A stretch of DNA of 64,000 bases from Trichostrongylus colubriformis (lineage: Eukaryota > Nematoda > Chromadorea > Rhabditida > Trichostrongylidae), in assembly GCA_963978905.1 (NCBI GenBank), contig OZ022257.1, positions 16,077,664 through 16,141,663 on the forward strand. Direction: 5' to 3'. The translations under genes and the position numbers were made by a program. The notes under the pieces were generated by a model. That model saw nothing but the letters and a program-made list of their open reading frames with translations, was not told the origin of the DNA and searched no databases. Shown piece by piece: positions 31,707-44,244 of the stretch (the stretch's first letter is position 1; the number at the start of each line of letters is the position of its first letter).

Positions 31707-33110
31707 ATAGCGCCTATTTCGCTCGCGTTTTAATGATAAAAGATACTACAAAGTTATGACTAGTCATTATGCAATGTAGGGAAGATCTATTCCATGAGTG
31801 AAAAAATCAGGGTTCACAGCGGGTAAAAGTGATGGAATTACGTGATTCAATTGAGGAGTTATCGGTGCGTCATACTTAATCACGGCTTTCCAGAGCTTGA
31901 CGTCAAATGCTTCCACACATGTACATCAATCGTCGGAAAAAAGCTGAAACCTTAAAAGATTTCGATTTCTCCTTCCGGAGATTTCTTATCAATGTTCGAG
32001 ATATTATATATGGCCGGAAATAGTTAATCGTCAGGAGAAAAGCGGTGCCATAGGAGCTGAGGCGACGCTTTCCTCGAAGCATCATGACAGATAACCTGAC
32101 AGTCTGTAAGGGGGAATGTTTTGACTGCGACTTAAAGTCAGCCTTCACACATTGCAGATTCACGTTGGTCCAATCGATAGCTCGAAGCACACGCTCCTCC
32201 CCATCTCTGCCATGAGCGGCTATGAACATTAGCATGATCCGTGAAGTTGAATTCGTCGCGTCAAATTGTATAACTTTGCACACGAGACAATGAATCGTGT
32301 ATCGGCTTCATTAATGGAGCCAGTTTGTCCATGAAGGAACTCGACCTTACAGATCGCAGACGGCCTATGTAGCGACTATTGCAAATGCTTAAAATATAGT
32401 GATGTAAGCAGAAGAGGTTACGTCGACTACATCTAGCAGGCTAAAGCTTTATTGCACATTGCGAAGCGTGACTGTAAGCTTTCTTTAGCTCACCTGATTG
32501 TTCTATCGAAAGAGATAGACAATCCTTTCAGGCGCGGCGGTGGCACATTGCCTCCAGAATGTACGGGAATGCCGGACGCGCTACAAAAAAAGTATTGTTA
32601 GTTATGAAAGTGAGTAGATGATCTGTAATAATATGTCCTAGAATTTATAGAAACTGCTCTGATGACCCCGGAAGATGTCATAGTAGATTTAGGTGAGGGC
32701 ATTTCCAGATTCGATCAAAACCTCATCCTCACCCATTTGAGCTTGGAAAAAAGTGGATTTGACGATGGCCTAGCCGAGCCATCTGGCCTTACTACCATCT
32801 TTATAACGACTTCAAACAACCCCACTTATGTAGCTACCGAGCGGAGTGTTATAAAAGGTCGAATATGGTGCAGGCATAAAACTGGAATCCGCCTAGTGGT
32901 TACGCCTGGCTCGAGGATAACGCTCATGGCTTTTCTGTTACTGAGTTCCACCTTGACCGTTGACTCAATAGCTGAACGCTATGTTACCTTCTTACACTTC
33001 TGCACGAAAAATCTGGCGTCGGTCTTTTGACCAACCTAGCCATTTGTCTCAGTCATTTTTCCTATTTTTTGGGCGTCTATCTAGTGCGCCAAAAAACATC
33101 TGGCGCATAC
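31707..33110. other. Unassigned stretch, no gene seen
   Basis: Frames 31903-32283 (minus, 126 codons) and 32662-33030 (plus, 122 codons) are open, but neither shows a motif, signal peptide or membrane pattern that I would defend. Confidence 0.4.
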
Positions 33111-33175
33111 GAATAAATAAATAAATAAATAAGTAAATACATAAATAAATAAATAAATAAATTAATTAATTAATT
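33111..33175. repeat. (AAAT)n microsatellite
   Basis: About 65 bp of AAAT repeats with a few substitutions (AAGT, AATAC), passing into AATT units at the 3' side. Confidence 0.95.
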
Positions 33176-33913
33176 TTGGCAATAGCAGTCCCCGAGGTGA
33201 TCTGATAGTGGCTCAATGTACGAAATTTCTCATTTTTTTTCTCGGTAAACGTTGTGTTCAATGAGTCCTAGGATCATGGACAGAGGAATTGTACTGCAGA
33301 TAATCATTGAGAGCGTTATATATGGATGAACCAGGCTAAGCACACTTCAGTTACCTAGTAGACTAATTCGTACACGCAAGCATGACGTTTGACCACCTGG
33401 AAATGGAATGATAAATCTCTATAATCCCGTTCTCGTGACGAAGAGCTCATATACGGGCGTTAAAAGGATGGGTTAGAGATGGCTCTAGAATGTACCGAAG
33501 ATAGAAGGTAAACCAAGCCTACAGAAACAGAAACCGGCGTGTCAGGCAACTTAGCAGAACCGAGTTTCATAAGCGTGTGGCAGAATACGTCTGCAATTGT
33601 CAGCTGTTGGCTTTTGTCAAAGCTTGAAAGGAATGGAACGTAATACCACGCGCCGCGGGTGACCACGCGAAACTTAGACATAACGGTAAACACCCTGGTC
33701 CCCTCGTTGGCGTTGAAATCCGCGGTGATCGCGTGAAAAAAAGCAATTACAGTTCGTGAAAAACGTAGAGGTTGGAGTAGATCAAATTAATTGTCGAATA
33801 ACACTGGATGTTCTCTCTATGTATCCCAGCCATGGTAACTCATTCGAAGTTTTGAGGAAATTCCAAAAAAATGCAGCGAAAATTTCCCTAGAAAACATTT
33901 ACAACTTTCCTAA
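33176..33913. other. Unassigned stretch, no gene seen
   Basis: Frames are below 80 codons. No repeat structure seen. Confidence 0.4.
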
Positions 33914-33915
33914 TA

Positions 33916-34799
33916 TTGGGTTGTATTAAAAGTCTTGTAGGATCTTCTTCGATTATCACTTTTTATTATTATTCCTTCCAACAAATGACAAATAGGCAAC
34001 GCATTCACCATAGCTACCGACTGCACTCTGCCCCCTCATAAGTAAATGGTTGACTCCCTCGTCCCAGAGCTCTGGGTTCTGAAAGTCGAAATCAGCAATC
34101 GCCTTCGCAAGCAGGTCATAAACAAAGAATTTTCTCTCGGCCAGGAAAGATTTTAGTGTATGTGAAAAGGTGATAGTCAGAAGGAACAATGACTGGAGAA
34201 TGTCGTGGGTGGGGCAGGACATCCAAGTCGAGCTCCTGTAGCTTAGCCTGGGTACACTTCGCGACTTGGGAGCGGGTGCCATCATGAAGGTGGGTGACCG
34301 CAGACCTTTTCCGGCGCTTTTCTCGAACAGCGATGGCGAGCTGATGGAGCTGGGGGCTGTGTACGGCAGCGGTGATTGTCCCGCCTTGTACCAGCACCTC
34401 TCAGAGAAAAATTTCCCTTCGCGTTTCAGAAGCGGCACGGTCTCGAGCGTGGTTTCCTTCCATGTCAATCTCACCGTTGCTGAAGCTGAGGAGCGAGCGG
34501 TGCACGGTCTCGTAGCTCACACATCCATTCCCGTATGCAGCTTTGATGGAGTCGCAAGATTCCGTTGCTTTGCTGCCTCAAGACTACCCATAGTAATAGA
34601 TGACACCGCGTGTTTGGTGGGTATCGACTACAGGCATTGTAGCTTTCTCCACGGGAACTGGCAGGTCAATATATACTTTGCTAGGAATCTTAGAGAACGT
34701 TCTACCATGTTCCTGAGCCGCCTAGATCTGTCTTGAAGTAAACAAGAGTTATTGATATTAGTGTACCGAAAATTTCACAAGACTTTTGGTACAACCTAG
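33916..34799 (-). mobile_element. Decayed mariner element
   Basis: Ends TTGGGTTGTATTAAAAGTCT (33916) and, as reverse complement, CTAGGTTGTACCAAAAGTCT (34799) are inverted, with TA outside each. The minus strand carries a mariner-like transposase remnant. At 884 bp it is shorter than a full mariner. The terminal repeats belong to a different subfamily from those at 16479 and 46858. Confidence 0.8.
33960..34730 (-). pseudogene. mariner transposase, frameshifted remnant
   Basis: Recognisable parts on the minus strand are HLHDGTRSQVAKCTQAKLQE (second catalytic region, Asp followed by Gly-Thr in place of Asn-Ala) and LDVLPHPRHSPVIVPSDYHLF (third-Asp region). The second of these has Val-Ile where active enzymes have Asp-Leu before APSDYHLF. 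The C-terminal FLAERKFFVYDLL continues in another frame, the 172-codon frame 33956-34474. The N-terminal domain is barely detectable upstream. Not functional. Confidence 0.75.
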
Positions 34800-34801
34800 T
34801 A

Positions 34802-35414
34802 TTCCCCATCGCGTATTCCCCATGTGTTCAATGCCACTATCAACCTTTCTTACCATAGGCGCTAGAATGTTAATCCTCCATACAATAAGAGGATGTACCT
34901 GTCCATAAAATTACAGGGAGTGTGATGAAGGGGAAAGATGGTAGTGGATGGGCTTGAACTCGTAATTCTTTTTAGAAGATGTGAATGTGACCTATTGCAT
35001 GTTCAACACATTCTTTTACTAGCTTATGGATCATGCATGAAACTGAACCAGGTGATCTTTGAACTCCTAGGGGACAAAAGTGTGAAAAAATGAACCTTTC
35101 CGTAAAACCGCCAAAGTTTGTGATGACCAACATCCCAATGATTACTTCGTGGGATTACCAAACAACGAATGATGCTCATAAAAACGGTGAGGTTACTGCA
35201 CTTCAAAGTCCGAAAACCGTTGAATCATTGTTTTCAAAATCCTTCTCATAATTAGTAATTATTGATAATTATTGGTTTCCGCTTGATTGCGCGTGCAAGA
35301 TGAGAACAAAGCTCACTTTCTGAACCCCTTAATATTCAGCAGTTCTGCACTAACCACCAACTTTCATCCAATGCTCAAAAGTCATAAGATTCAAAAACCC
35401 AATTATTCGTTATC
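34802..35414. other. Unassigned stretch, no gene seen
   Basis: No frame over 63 codons and no repeat structure seen. Confidence 0.4.
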
Positions 35415-36063
35415 GAGGGAGGGGGTGGCAAAAAAGTCACGTCGCTCACGACTCACATCAGCTAATTATGCATAGCAGACAGCAAAGAAACATTTAAAAG
35501 TAATGGAGCATGATATTATTGAAATGTTCCTGCATAAGCAGGTGCAAGCTGTGACTCACTAATTTTCGCGTCATGAAAATGTGAAGTCGTCAGTTAGATA
35601 GGAGCCTTTAGAATACCTACGGCATCAGTGTCCGCCTGAAACAGCAGAGCCAACTTCAGTGATGGGTCTTGCATTGGAATCTTTCTAGAGTCTGTAGCTT
35701 CATTCCTTGGAGGCCACTGACATCTTCCTGCTAGAACAATGCTGTAATAGTCCAAGATGAAGACATTTCCTGTGTCTCAAACCTAGCTCCGAAGTGATTC
35801 CAATGACCATGACGCTCAGCTGCTTGGAAGGGTAGGGCATTGGGAACCTGGACAAAATGGAATACCCACTGAAACCATCCAGTATGAATCCCCTCAACTA
35901 TCCACTGTGTGCAGACCTCAGCAAGAACGGGAAAGAGGGTGATGAAATCGCGGAATTTGCCGAGTTCATTCGACCCATCATGTCGAAATCGGCTGCGGCA
36001 ACTCACGCCCTGCCGCCAGCATTGCGGAGTATGAAGCTGGTCTTGTGATTCGAAGGCCCTCAT
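35415..36063 (+). mobile_element. Tc1-like remnant, second copy of the 341-1080 family
   Basis: GGGGGTGGCAAAAAAGTC and ACTCACATC at 35418-35460 match the right terminal repeat of 341-1080 read inward. A plus-strand frame at 35857-36048 has SSMNPLNYPLCADLSKN and GDEIAEFAEF, collinear with SMNPLRYPE, TDLSK and GDEISDFAQ on the minus strand of the first element. This is the position of the D34D-type NPLDY motif of Tc1 transposases. The opposite terminal repeat was not found, so the end is approximate. Confidence 0.6.
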
Positions 36064-37612
36064 TTCACCTTAATTTTTCGAATTTGTGCATTTTCTGCGA
36101 TTTGCTTACATTATTGCAAAAATAATAGATCACAGGTGAAACTTTACTTTTTATGTAGGATGATCAAACCTTTATAAGTGAAAACTCGAAAGGTTGGCTG
36201 AATAAGTTCAAGGAATCAAATATCTTATTGCGTAGGAAACGAGACACAGCACTGCGATTTATAATATGTATAAGCAGAAAAACCTCGGGCTCTTTTATGG
36301 CAGGCGTACAACATAAGGGATAGTGAACCGACTGCTGATACCCACCCATTACGCTCAAATTGGTAGCATGGCTCCAAACAGCCCTATTTCGATCGCATGC
36401 GTTCCTCGTCATCTCGAAAAAAGTGCAGCGTGCGGTAAAACTACACACTCATTTTTTTTATAATCTTCCCCATCAATCATCTTCTCTTCCTGTAGGATTT
36501 TATGTTCTGATTTCCACTCTGTCTCTTCTTCCGAACATTATCGTATTCAGCCGATAAAGAGTTGGTAGTGCTAAGGTAAGGCTTTATGTTGTCATAACGA
36601 TTTACACCTAACCTCGTCAGATACGTGACCACAATGAGCCAAGTGCAACAGCCGTGACATAAAGCTTATAGCTTCAGTATTTTCAAACATCTGCATTTAA
36701 AGTTTTTATTCCAGCAACTGCTCAGGTGTACCTTTATGTCAGGATTTCACATCTCATCGTGCGGCGTGCGATGCGACGAGTGTAAGTGGGCGCTCTGTTG
36801 TTGTTGGGTCCTATAGCAAAAAGCTCAAGGAAAAAGGGTGATGCTAGGGATGCCGTTTGTAGCTGCCGTATTCACTTTGGGACCCAATTGCAGCGTGCCT
36901 CTAACTTGTACGCATCGTGCCGCAACATATCGTGTTGCGAATACTTGACGTAAGGCCGCGTTCATACTTTGCTTGCCGGTGCCAGCACCGGCTGTGAAAC
37001 GGCACTCACGGCACTCTGGCGCCGCGACGTATATATCGGGTGTTAGAAAAACTCGAAAATCCTTCAACGACTTATTCAATAAATATCCTTGTTTACTTGG
37101 GCATGGAAATATCCATTTTGAGCAATTTTATCTTAGCATGAAGTAATATCCTGGTTCATGTAATACCTGTGATAATGGCTGTAGACGCGTTTGTGCATTC
37201 GGCCGGAAATTCATGAGTCCCCTTTCTTGGGTAATAAAAGGTACAAAGTGGTAACTATGAGTTGGGACGAGATATGATGGTACAAAGGTGACAGATGAAA
37301 ACGAAATTGATGGCGGTTAGTTATAAATAAAGGTAAAGTCAGATTGAATGGAATTCCATTCATTTTGCTTATGTCAACACGGAAAAAAGAAAATCTGGAG
37401 CCCATGTCAAGTCACAAAAGCCTTTGAAAATAGTCAGAAAAATAACTTACGGTGGTGTGCTGAGCAAGGTGAACGTGTGACGTGGTGGTTTGTGGTCCAT
37501 AGCGTCGACAACCTGGAAAAGAGCTGGCATTTAGTCTCAATCTATGGGATGAACATCTTGAACGCATCGGATGGAACGAAATTTATTGCGGTAGATATCT
37601 TCAAAATATTGG
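36064..37612. other. Unassigned stretch, no gene seen
   Basis: A perfect short palindrome (GCCGGTGCCAGCACCGGC) lies at about 36975-36992. Frames are under 100 codons and unrecognised. Confidence 0.4.
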
Positions 37613-37616
37613 TCAA

Positions 37617-38045
37617 AGGAATCGTCCATGGAAAATGAGTTCTTGTGTTACCCATATGTTTATATTGTATTTGCCTAATGTTGGCCTCATGCGAAATTTC
37701 ACGCGAAAAAATGTGAATCTGGCTGAGATGCAGCGCCACAAAGTGCGGTCCAGGTGGGCGGGGCCTCCGTGTAAAGCCTCGTCCCGTCGTCCGCCGTGGT
37801 TGGAGACGCATTGTAGGAACAGAAGGTTACGTGAACAGTCCCACTCTCCGTTCCCAACGGCGGCGGACGACGGGACGAGGCTTTTACACGGAGGCCCCGC
37901 CCACCTGGACCGCACTTTGTGGTGCTGTATCTCAGCCAGATTCACATTTTTTCACGTGAAATTTTGCATGAGGCCAACATTAGGCAAATACAACATAAAT
38001 ATACACATGGGTTACACAAAAACTCATTTTCCGTGGACGATCCCT
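37617..38045. mobile_element. TTAA palindromic MITE, copy 3
   Basis: Flanked by TCAA (37613) and TTAA (38046-38049). Ends AGGAATCGTCCATGGAAA and ACGATCCCT are inverted. Arms and GC-rich core are closely similar to 31278-31702. The 179-codon frame 37635-38174, the longest in the window, and minus-strand frames 37542-37811 and 37613-37945 are by-products of the palindrome. Confidence 0.9.
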
Positions 38046-38049
38046 TTAA

Positions 38050-40883
38050 GCATGCCAGAAATGAGTAATGACAGAAGCAACGTCGACCATACGCAGATAT
38101 ATGGAAGCTTGAACGTAATTACAATCCAGAGGGCAGTTAAAATGAGAAATCCCGTTGTTCAATTGCATGGTTAGCCAGCTACACATTCTATGCCCTGGCA
38201 GCTAAGCGTTCATCTTATACATCACCACAAAATTCAGCAACAGATATTCAGAGGAACATGAGGTCGAACTAATATTCAAGCAAAATTACGCAACAAATTA
38301 AAAAATAGGAAAGTGATCACAAATGGGCCACACATGATGTTGCTCGTCTCTCAAAGCATTGATGCGCCACAATACCACCAGGGTCAAGCCTCCGTCGATT
38401 GAAGTAGGCAGTGATCAACGGAATTTTTCAGGTTGAGGGTGCAAAGTACAGAGGGAAGATGTGATAGAACTAGGTAACTGGTTTAAACCCAAAACGAGTA
38501 TCAACTTAATTTTCATTGAAAATTCAGAAGAAATAGAAAGCGGCATCCCAGAAATAGGAAACAAGGTAAGACACGAATTTATTAAGATAGATGCCCAAGA
38601 CGATATTGTAGAGAGAAGACGCATGGACAACGTAAAAGAGAAATGGAGTCTACGGGCACGCTGTTCCCTCGATCCTTTTTGGATTTGGACTGTAAACAAG
38701 GTACCCAACTCCTACAATCAAACGCGTATAACTTCGGCTGTAGTGCAAGGTCGATATCGGATTCCTTGTTCACTGTTCACAATTACAAGACGACCACGGG
38801 ATTAGTGTACACCTTAACATGATGGATTATCTATGGAAACCTTATGTGTGGTGCGATCCACAACGAAGTCGGCCGACTCCAATCGGCCACCATTGGTCCG
38901 CTGGCAGCGAAAACACGTACAAAGGGACCTCCGAAATTCACCGTAGTCGTGGAGAGTGGTTTCTATCCAGATCAAAAAAAAAAATCCTTGACCGGCTCCT
39001 TTTGAATAACTTGTTTCTTTTTGAAAATTCGGTACAGTTCAAGTAGTTTTTGGAAAGGGACAGCCTCGCGTCGTAAGTTGCACTCATAAGGTTAAGTTTG
39101 GAGGAATACCATTTGAAGTGTAACATTTCGAAAGATATCCAAATTCGTCTCAACTGGATTTCTATATGGAGAATTACGCAGCCATTAGGGAAATCAAGAG
39201 GCCAATGGATTGGTCTAAGAAAGTTATTATGAAAACACTTTACAGTACTGTGAAAGACGGAGTACCAGTAAAGTTATAAGTATTCAAAAAAATACTCCAA
39301 CAATTCACTGCTGGTAAAATATCGCGCTTCATTGGGGTCCCTTCGTCGCTGCTGCAGTAACGACGTGACAGTGGCAGTGGAGCGCCTTTATCCCTGCGGC
39401 ATAACTTGCATAAATCATAACCCTTTCCGTAGTCATCTGAGGACGAGCATAATCCATGGTCGACGATACGCTCGTTTGAGAATACTATAATCATTGAATT
39501 TTGTTAGGTTTACCCTCAGTTTTTTCACGTGTGCTCGTATTCCTTGATTAGTAGGGTTGACTGAGTAGGAACCACAGAAGTAGCGGAACTTGAAGAAGGA
39601 GGAGGGAGTGTTCTTAGCCCCCCTTTTGATTTTCCTCGAACCCACGCCTGACGCTGCATACCATCCGTGTTATTATGGCCTATGGAAAGGAGACTGAGGT
39701 ACATCGACAGAGTTGTGATTAAATACATAAAAAACCAAGTAAAAATAACACGGACTATCGAATGGTAGGGATTAAAGCTTGTTTGTAATGTCTTATCGGC
39801 GGGGTACTTTGCATGCGGCGACTCATCAACCATGAGCTTTGGAATGGTCGCGCCGCTCATTGGTAGCGCTCTCACAATCCAGGAGGGAAGTGGTTGGCTT
39901 GCTTTACGCTACTACGGAACTTTTGCATTTTTTGCATTTGGTGGTCCCTATACGTTGGTGTTCCCATGCCTATAATGCCCAAGCCACGCATTTCAAAAAA
40001 TGAGTGCGACAATCATGTTCAGGGGACCGAACTACCCCTGCAGACAACTTTTTAGCGAGCTCGAAATTTCGATTCTGAATTTGGGAAAAGGGGTGAACAT
40101 GGAATGCATAAATACATACAATGGCGGCCAAAAATATGCGGTTTTCTATTTTTAACCACATCTCGACATTTACATATCTCGTTCAAATTTTTTGTGTTCT
40201 GACGGCAAGTGTTATGCAGCGAAATATAATATCTCAGCGAAATGGGATGCAAAGCGCAAGTTGAAAATTATTTACTAAAATTTTCTAGAAATGTCAAACC
40301 TTCGAAAAGGATTCCAGCTTATAACAAGATTAAAACTCAAAAAATGAGGCTATATGTATATACCCGAGCGTTTCTAAACGTTCTCCCATAGTGGCTCAAT
40401 GATGTTTAGTTCCGGTGGTCACTTTAATAAATGCACTTGAATCTGCCACAGCCACCCTTGCACGACAAAGCTTGTTGACTGGAGCCGTTGCCCCTCTTGA
40501 GGACAAAGTCGTCAGCGTAGAAGTGCTATGCCGTTGGACGTTCCATCTCATAAAAAATCTCCCTATCCAGTCTCATGAGCCCTCTTATCCTTTTAATTGG
40601 AGCCTGTGCTTTTCGAGAAGAAACAGCTCAATTATGCCCCAATATGTGTTTCATTCTAGCAGAAAAAGGTGACATTTTCGATCGAAACTTTCTTTATAAT
40701 GGAGTTGTGGATGCCGAAATCTCACCGCTATTTAACACTGCACACCTCTTGCAATTTTAACGCACAGCGATAATCCCCTGATCACCAGCTCACGCCCTTT
40801 TTCCACTGATGTTTTTCTAATGGCTGCAAAATGTGCGGTTCTCGATAGTGATTTTCTTTCAGTTCTGCTGCACTTACAAGATA
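38050..40883. other. Unassigned stretch, no gene seen
   Basis: Frames 38461-38805 (plus, 114 codons) and 39525-39875 (minus, 116 codons) are open but show no recognisable domain. No terminal repeats were found. Short-exon genes cannot be excluded here. Confidence 0.35.
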
Positions 40884-41000
40884 GGCCCATCAGGTCATGG
40901 TGCGCTTTTTCAAAACGGTTCTTTGCATTTTATGGGGTCACATACATGAAGCAAAAAACTCTCAAATTCGGCTAGATGATTTTGGGGCCCATTGCAAATG
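40884..41000 (+). repeat. Dispersed repeat S2, plus-strand copy
   Basis: CCCATCAGGTCATGGTG, CTTTTTCAAAACGGTT, TTTGCATTTTATGGGGTCAC and CTCAAATTCGGCTAGATG match, as reverse complement, 41930-42040. The tRNA-like B-box part of the other copy has been lost here. Confidence 0.65.
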
Positions 41001-41891
41001 AGTGGCAAAAATTGCATAGTAAGCAGCAATTTTGACCACTTTTCTGCAATGGTTTCCAGCTGCGGCGCGCAGTATATGCATGTCATGGAGACTGTCTTCG
41101 AACCTACCTCGAAACACTGCGAGCTCGACGTCCACGCTTCTACGTTTCCTTGATTCTCTTTGTCAAGCGCTAAACTATTTGTGAACATGCAAAATGACTG
41201 CAATTTTCGTCGCTGGTGCACCAAAATGACCTCATTCACAAGCTTTCAGTGGTTTACGTGTTTGGACCCTGCGGGGCTTTGCACGCGTGCCAGGCGTTTC
41301 GGTGCGAAACTGTAATATTCCTGCTCGGGAGACCCAGTCAGCTCTAGATACGGAATATTATCGAATTGAGACTTTGACCCAAACTCGAGACGTGAGATGG
41401 ACATGGGCACATAGTCATTGCTCTACTTGTACAAACGAATAACTAGCAGCATTGCTTGAATTCAATGGAGCATGTGTACAATCAACGCATTCCAAGTGAA
41501 CTGCACCTAGCAAACCATGCGATGATAAGAGATAGCAAATATTTCCTCATATCGGCTACCGACCTCCCTTCGTTTAATCTTCTTAACTGTGGTAGCAGTA
41601 GTACTGATGATCACCCAATTTTTCGAGCTTGGGTCAAAACCTCGATTAGGCTTAGAACTTGTTACCCAGGGTAGTTCGACCCGCGAGCATGCATATCACA
41701 CGTACTTTGCCGGAAAACTCTTGGTTTCCATGTTATGAGCGTTGGCAGGTCCACACAAATCATTCGCCTAGTACGCAGAAATTATGAAGATAGCGGTTTG
41801 CTAGCACGTTAAAAATCGATTTCGCACGCATTTTGCACATGTGCTCATTCATGAGCACAAATAAATGAAAACCAGAAAAATGCAAAAATTT
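41001..41891. other. Unassigned stretch between two inverted S2 copies
   Basis: The ORF 40910-41239 (minus, 109 codons) overlaps S2. No other feature is recognised. The S2 copies make this segment the loop of a 0.9-kb inverted repeat. Confidence 0.4.
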
Positions 41892-42040
41892 GTCCTCAGT
41901 GGGGATTGAACCACCAACTATTTTCTGAGCATCCCAAAACCATTTAGCCGAATTTGAGACCGGTTTATTTTGCGTCATGTATGTGACTCTGTAAAATGCA
42001 AAAAACTGTTTTGAAAAAGCTCACCATGATCTGATGAGCC
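41892..42040 (-). repeat. Dispersed repeat S2 with tRNA-like segment
   Basis: On the minus strand it begins with the S2 blocks (GATCATGGTGAGCTTTTTCA). It then runs through GTCTCAAATTCGGCTAAATG to GGTGGTTCAATCCCCACTGA and GGAC. 41892-41960 looks like a worn tRNA: GTCTC and GAGGAC ends and a B-box-like GGTTCAATCCC, but the T and anticodon stems are imperfect. A SINE or tRNA pseudogene is likely; an intact tRNA is not. Confidence 0.6.
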
Positions 42041-42059
42041 TTCTTTTTAGACGACGGCA

Positions 42060-42180
42060 GGCAGTAGGATGCATATAGATGCTTACACAGGGAAGGGGGT
42101 AGGGGTGTGGAGGAGGAAAGTGCACCCTACCAGGACGCTAGGGAGCCTTAGTGGAGGAAGGAAGGGAACCCCTTGTACTC
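42060..42180. repeat. G-rich foldback repeat R6, partial copy
   Basis: GGATGCATATAGATGC, the GGGGGTAGGGGTGTGGAGG tract and GAGCCTTAGTGGAGG with GGGAACCCCTT resemble units of 13612-14090. Confidence 0.45.
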
Positions 42181-42421
42181 GCAACTAACTGCTTTTCAAA
42201 AATTCAATTATCCATAACAAGCTTATACCTACACGAAACGAGCAGATGTGCAAAATGCAGTACGAACTTGAGCTAAGTACATTGTACCACGTTAACGATA
42301 TACCCATCGTGAACGCGCCCGCTTCTAAAAAATTGCGCGTTTGAACCAGCAGGCTTGCGAGCCACATATGTATGGCTGACGTGTCCGAACCGGCAGACTC
42401 AATATAACCGATGGCTGACAC

Positions 42422-42653
42422 GGGTGTGTGCAGATATGACGGCGTACCGCGTGGCCGCCCGCGGGGAGCGGTGCGACGGGTGCGAGAGCCAGTGGCAGGG
42501 CATGGCAGCCTTCAAGCAAGGCAATGTGGCATGGGTGGAAGTGCAGATGTGACGCAACCACGCTCTGCCGGGCTAACGAGAGCATCGATAGTCGTACTGG
42601 TGGCGCCGCGAGTGAAACGCCGCGATGCGATTCGCTGTCATATCTACGCACCC
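42422..42653. mobile_element. Mutator-type GC-rich MITE (M9 family), exact 9-bp duplication
   Basis: GGCTGACAC stands at 42413-42421 and 42654-42662. Ends GGGTGTGTGCAGATATGACG and the inverse with GCGTAGATATGACAGCG form the terminal repeats. The interior (CGAGAGCCAGTGGCAGGGCA, GTGGCATGGGTGGAAGTGCA, GACGCAACCACGCTCTGCCG, GTGGCGCCGCGAGTG) is collinear with the reverse complement of 24353-24638. About 54 bp shorter than that copy, which has extra tandem blocks. Not coding. Confidence 0.9.
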
Positions 42654-42662
42654 GGCTGACAC

Positions 42663-43689
42663 TATTGCCAATGGGTCAAGGAATGGGTTTTCTTCAAATT
42701 GACTAACTGTTGCTGCTTCGTTCTGGGGCTTTTCTCTACTTAACCTTTCAACATGGCAGTCAATAGCTCAGAATTTATTCTCTCATAAAAATTTTTTGCT
42801 ATTCGAGAAATGGCCAGCAACTACTGTTTTAGAAATACGTTTCGGCTTTGCAGGCTTTGAAGAAGGCGATTTAACAGAAAGTTTGCCGACTAAATGAATA
42901 TTAGCAATCTCGAAGATTCAGCAAAAGAGATTCGGTGATTTCCCGGCTTTCTTATTCCACCGACTTGTAGCCTAACGATGGCTGCAGTTCTCACTTACAA
43001 AACTGCGATTCGCACGATCGTGCAATTGCAAGTGTCATCGTGCGCACTCATACTCGAGCGAGCATCTTCCCTCCGCTGCGGATGGCCCGTAAATGGTAAC
43101 AGACCAATACTGTGGAAGGAAAATACCATGCTCAGCTTAGAATGGAGAAACAATATACATGCAACCGCACGAGCGTCACTATTGAGAATGACAGCAAATG
43201 CCGTTCCTCCTTGATGTGTAGAGAGCGTAGAAAAGATCAGCTAAGGGGGAAGCTTATTCTTGGCTGCTGGCTTGCTGAAATGAGCAGCAAGCTACTGCGA
43301 TCGTAATGGATGGCTACGAAAAAATGCAAATTAGCGTGTGTCCGCCACTTACGGACTTAATCGGGTTGAAAAATTTATTTCCGTATTTCTTGCTCTTGCC
43401 TTTAATGCATGAAGAAGTGGAAGTGCTGAACGTTTCCTCATGAGTTTATTCCGAAGGGAAGGAAAAGTGTACATCAATTAGTGATGATCCTCTACAAATA
43501 TTAAGACAAATGTGACGCTCTTCCGCAAATGTAATGGAGACTCGCTGAATGCTTGCAAAAATAGTCAACAAGGTACTAAAGAGGTATGCATTCGACTGAA
43601 TCCTATGACCGCCCTAAAGACTTCACGGCTTTCGGGGATTCAGTTTAAAGCCACAAACTTACGCATTGTGGAATATGAAGGTAGAGGCG
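42663..43689. other. Unassigned stretch, no gene seen
   Basis: Frames up to 78 codons, unrecognised. No repeat structure found. Confidence 0.4.
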
Positions 43690-44015
43690 CTGAGCAGTGT
43701 AACGTTAGATAAAGAACGAAATAAAATGGCGAGAACCAGAGAAATAGGAGCTCGAGAGCCCCCCTCCAGCGTACCTCTGCATCACTATGTGGTGGGAAGA
43801 TGCAGACGAGCGAGGGCTTGAATCAGCCGGTGGCGAACACTGTCCCGCCATCACCCGCAACTCCTCCGGCGGATGCTCGGCAGAACGACCGCAGCGCTGC
43901 AGGACGCGATATGATCCCAGGCCGCGTTTTTTGAATGAGTTTTTCGCCACACAGCACCTTTTGTGAAGTGGAGTGTTTGCTTCTCAGGTGCCTTTAGTGT
44001 CACCGTTACCCACAT
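43690..44015 (+). repeat. Dispersed repeat R1, copy 3
   Basis: Diverged copy: AACGAAATAAAATGGCGA, CTCTGCATCACTA, CTCCTCCGGCGGATG, GACGCGATATGATCCCAGGC, CGCGTTTTTTGAATGAG and GTGGAGTGTTTGCTTCTCAG follow the R1 order. No MITE interrupts it. Confidence 0.55.
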
Positions 44016-44244
44016 ATGTCCACACGCTCAAATGTAAAGAGGCGCCTAGAAAGCGTCAGCAAAGGAAAATGAAATGGGTTCGATGAGTATGCTAAAAAGA
44101 AGGGTCTCCTGCAGTAAAAGTTAGCAGTTGTAGGCGAGTTCTAGAGGGTGGGAGAAAAGAGCGCGAAAAAAAAGAAAAAAGAAAAACTTTGGCCTGGACA
44201 GAGATCACACGCAAGGGGCGGCGACAACAATAACTATGGTTGTG

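Noticed and set aside
32662..33030. 122-codon ORF as a gene
   Set aside because: Unrecognised, no supporting context; could be an exon but nothing in the sequence shows it.
36975..36992. Short perfect palindrome as a regulatory site
   Set aside because: Isolated, no gene nearby and no second copy in the window.
41892..41960. Functional tRNA gene on the minus strand
   Set aside because: T and acceptor stems are imperfect and the sequence lies inside the S2 repeat.
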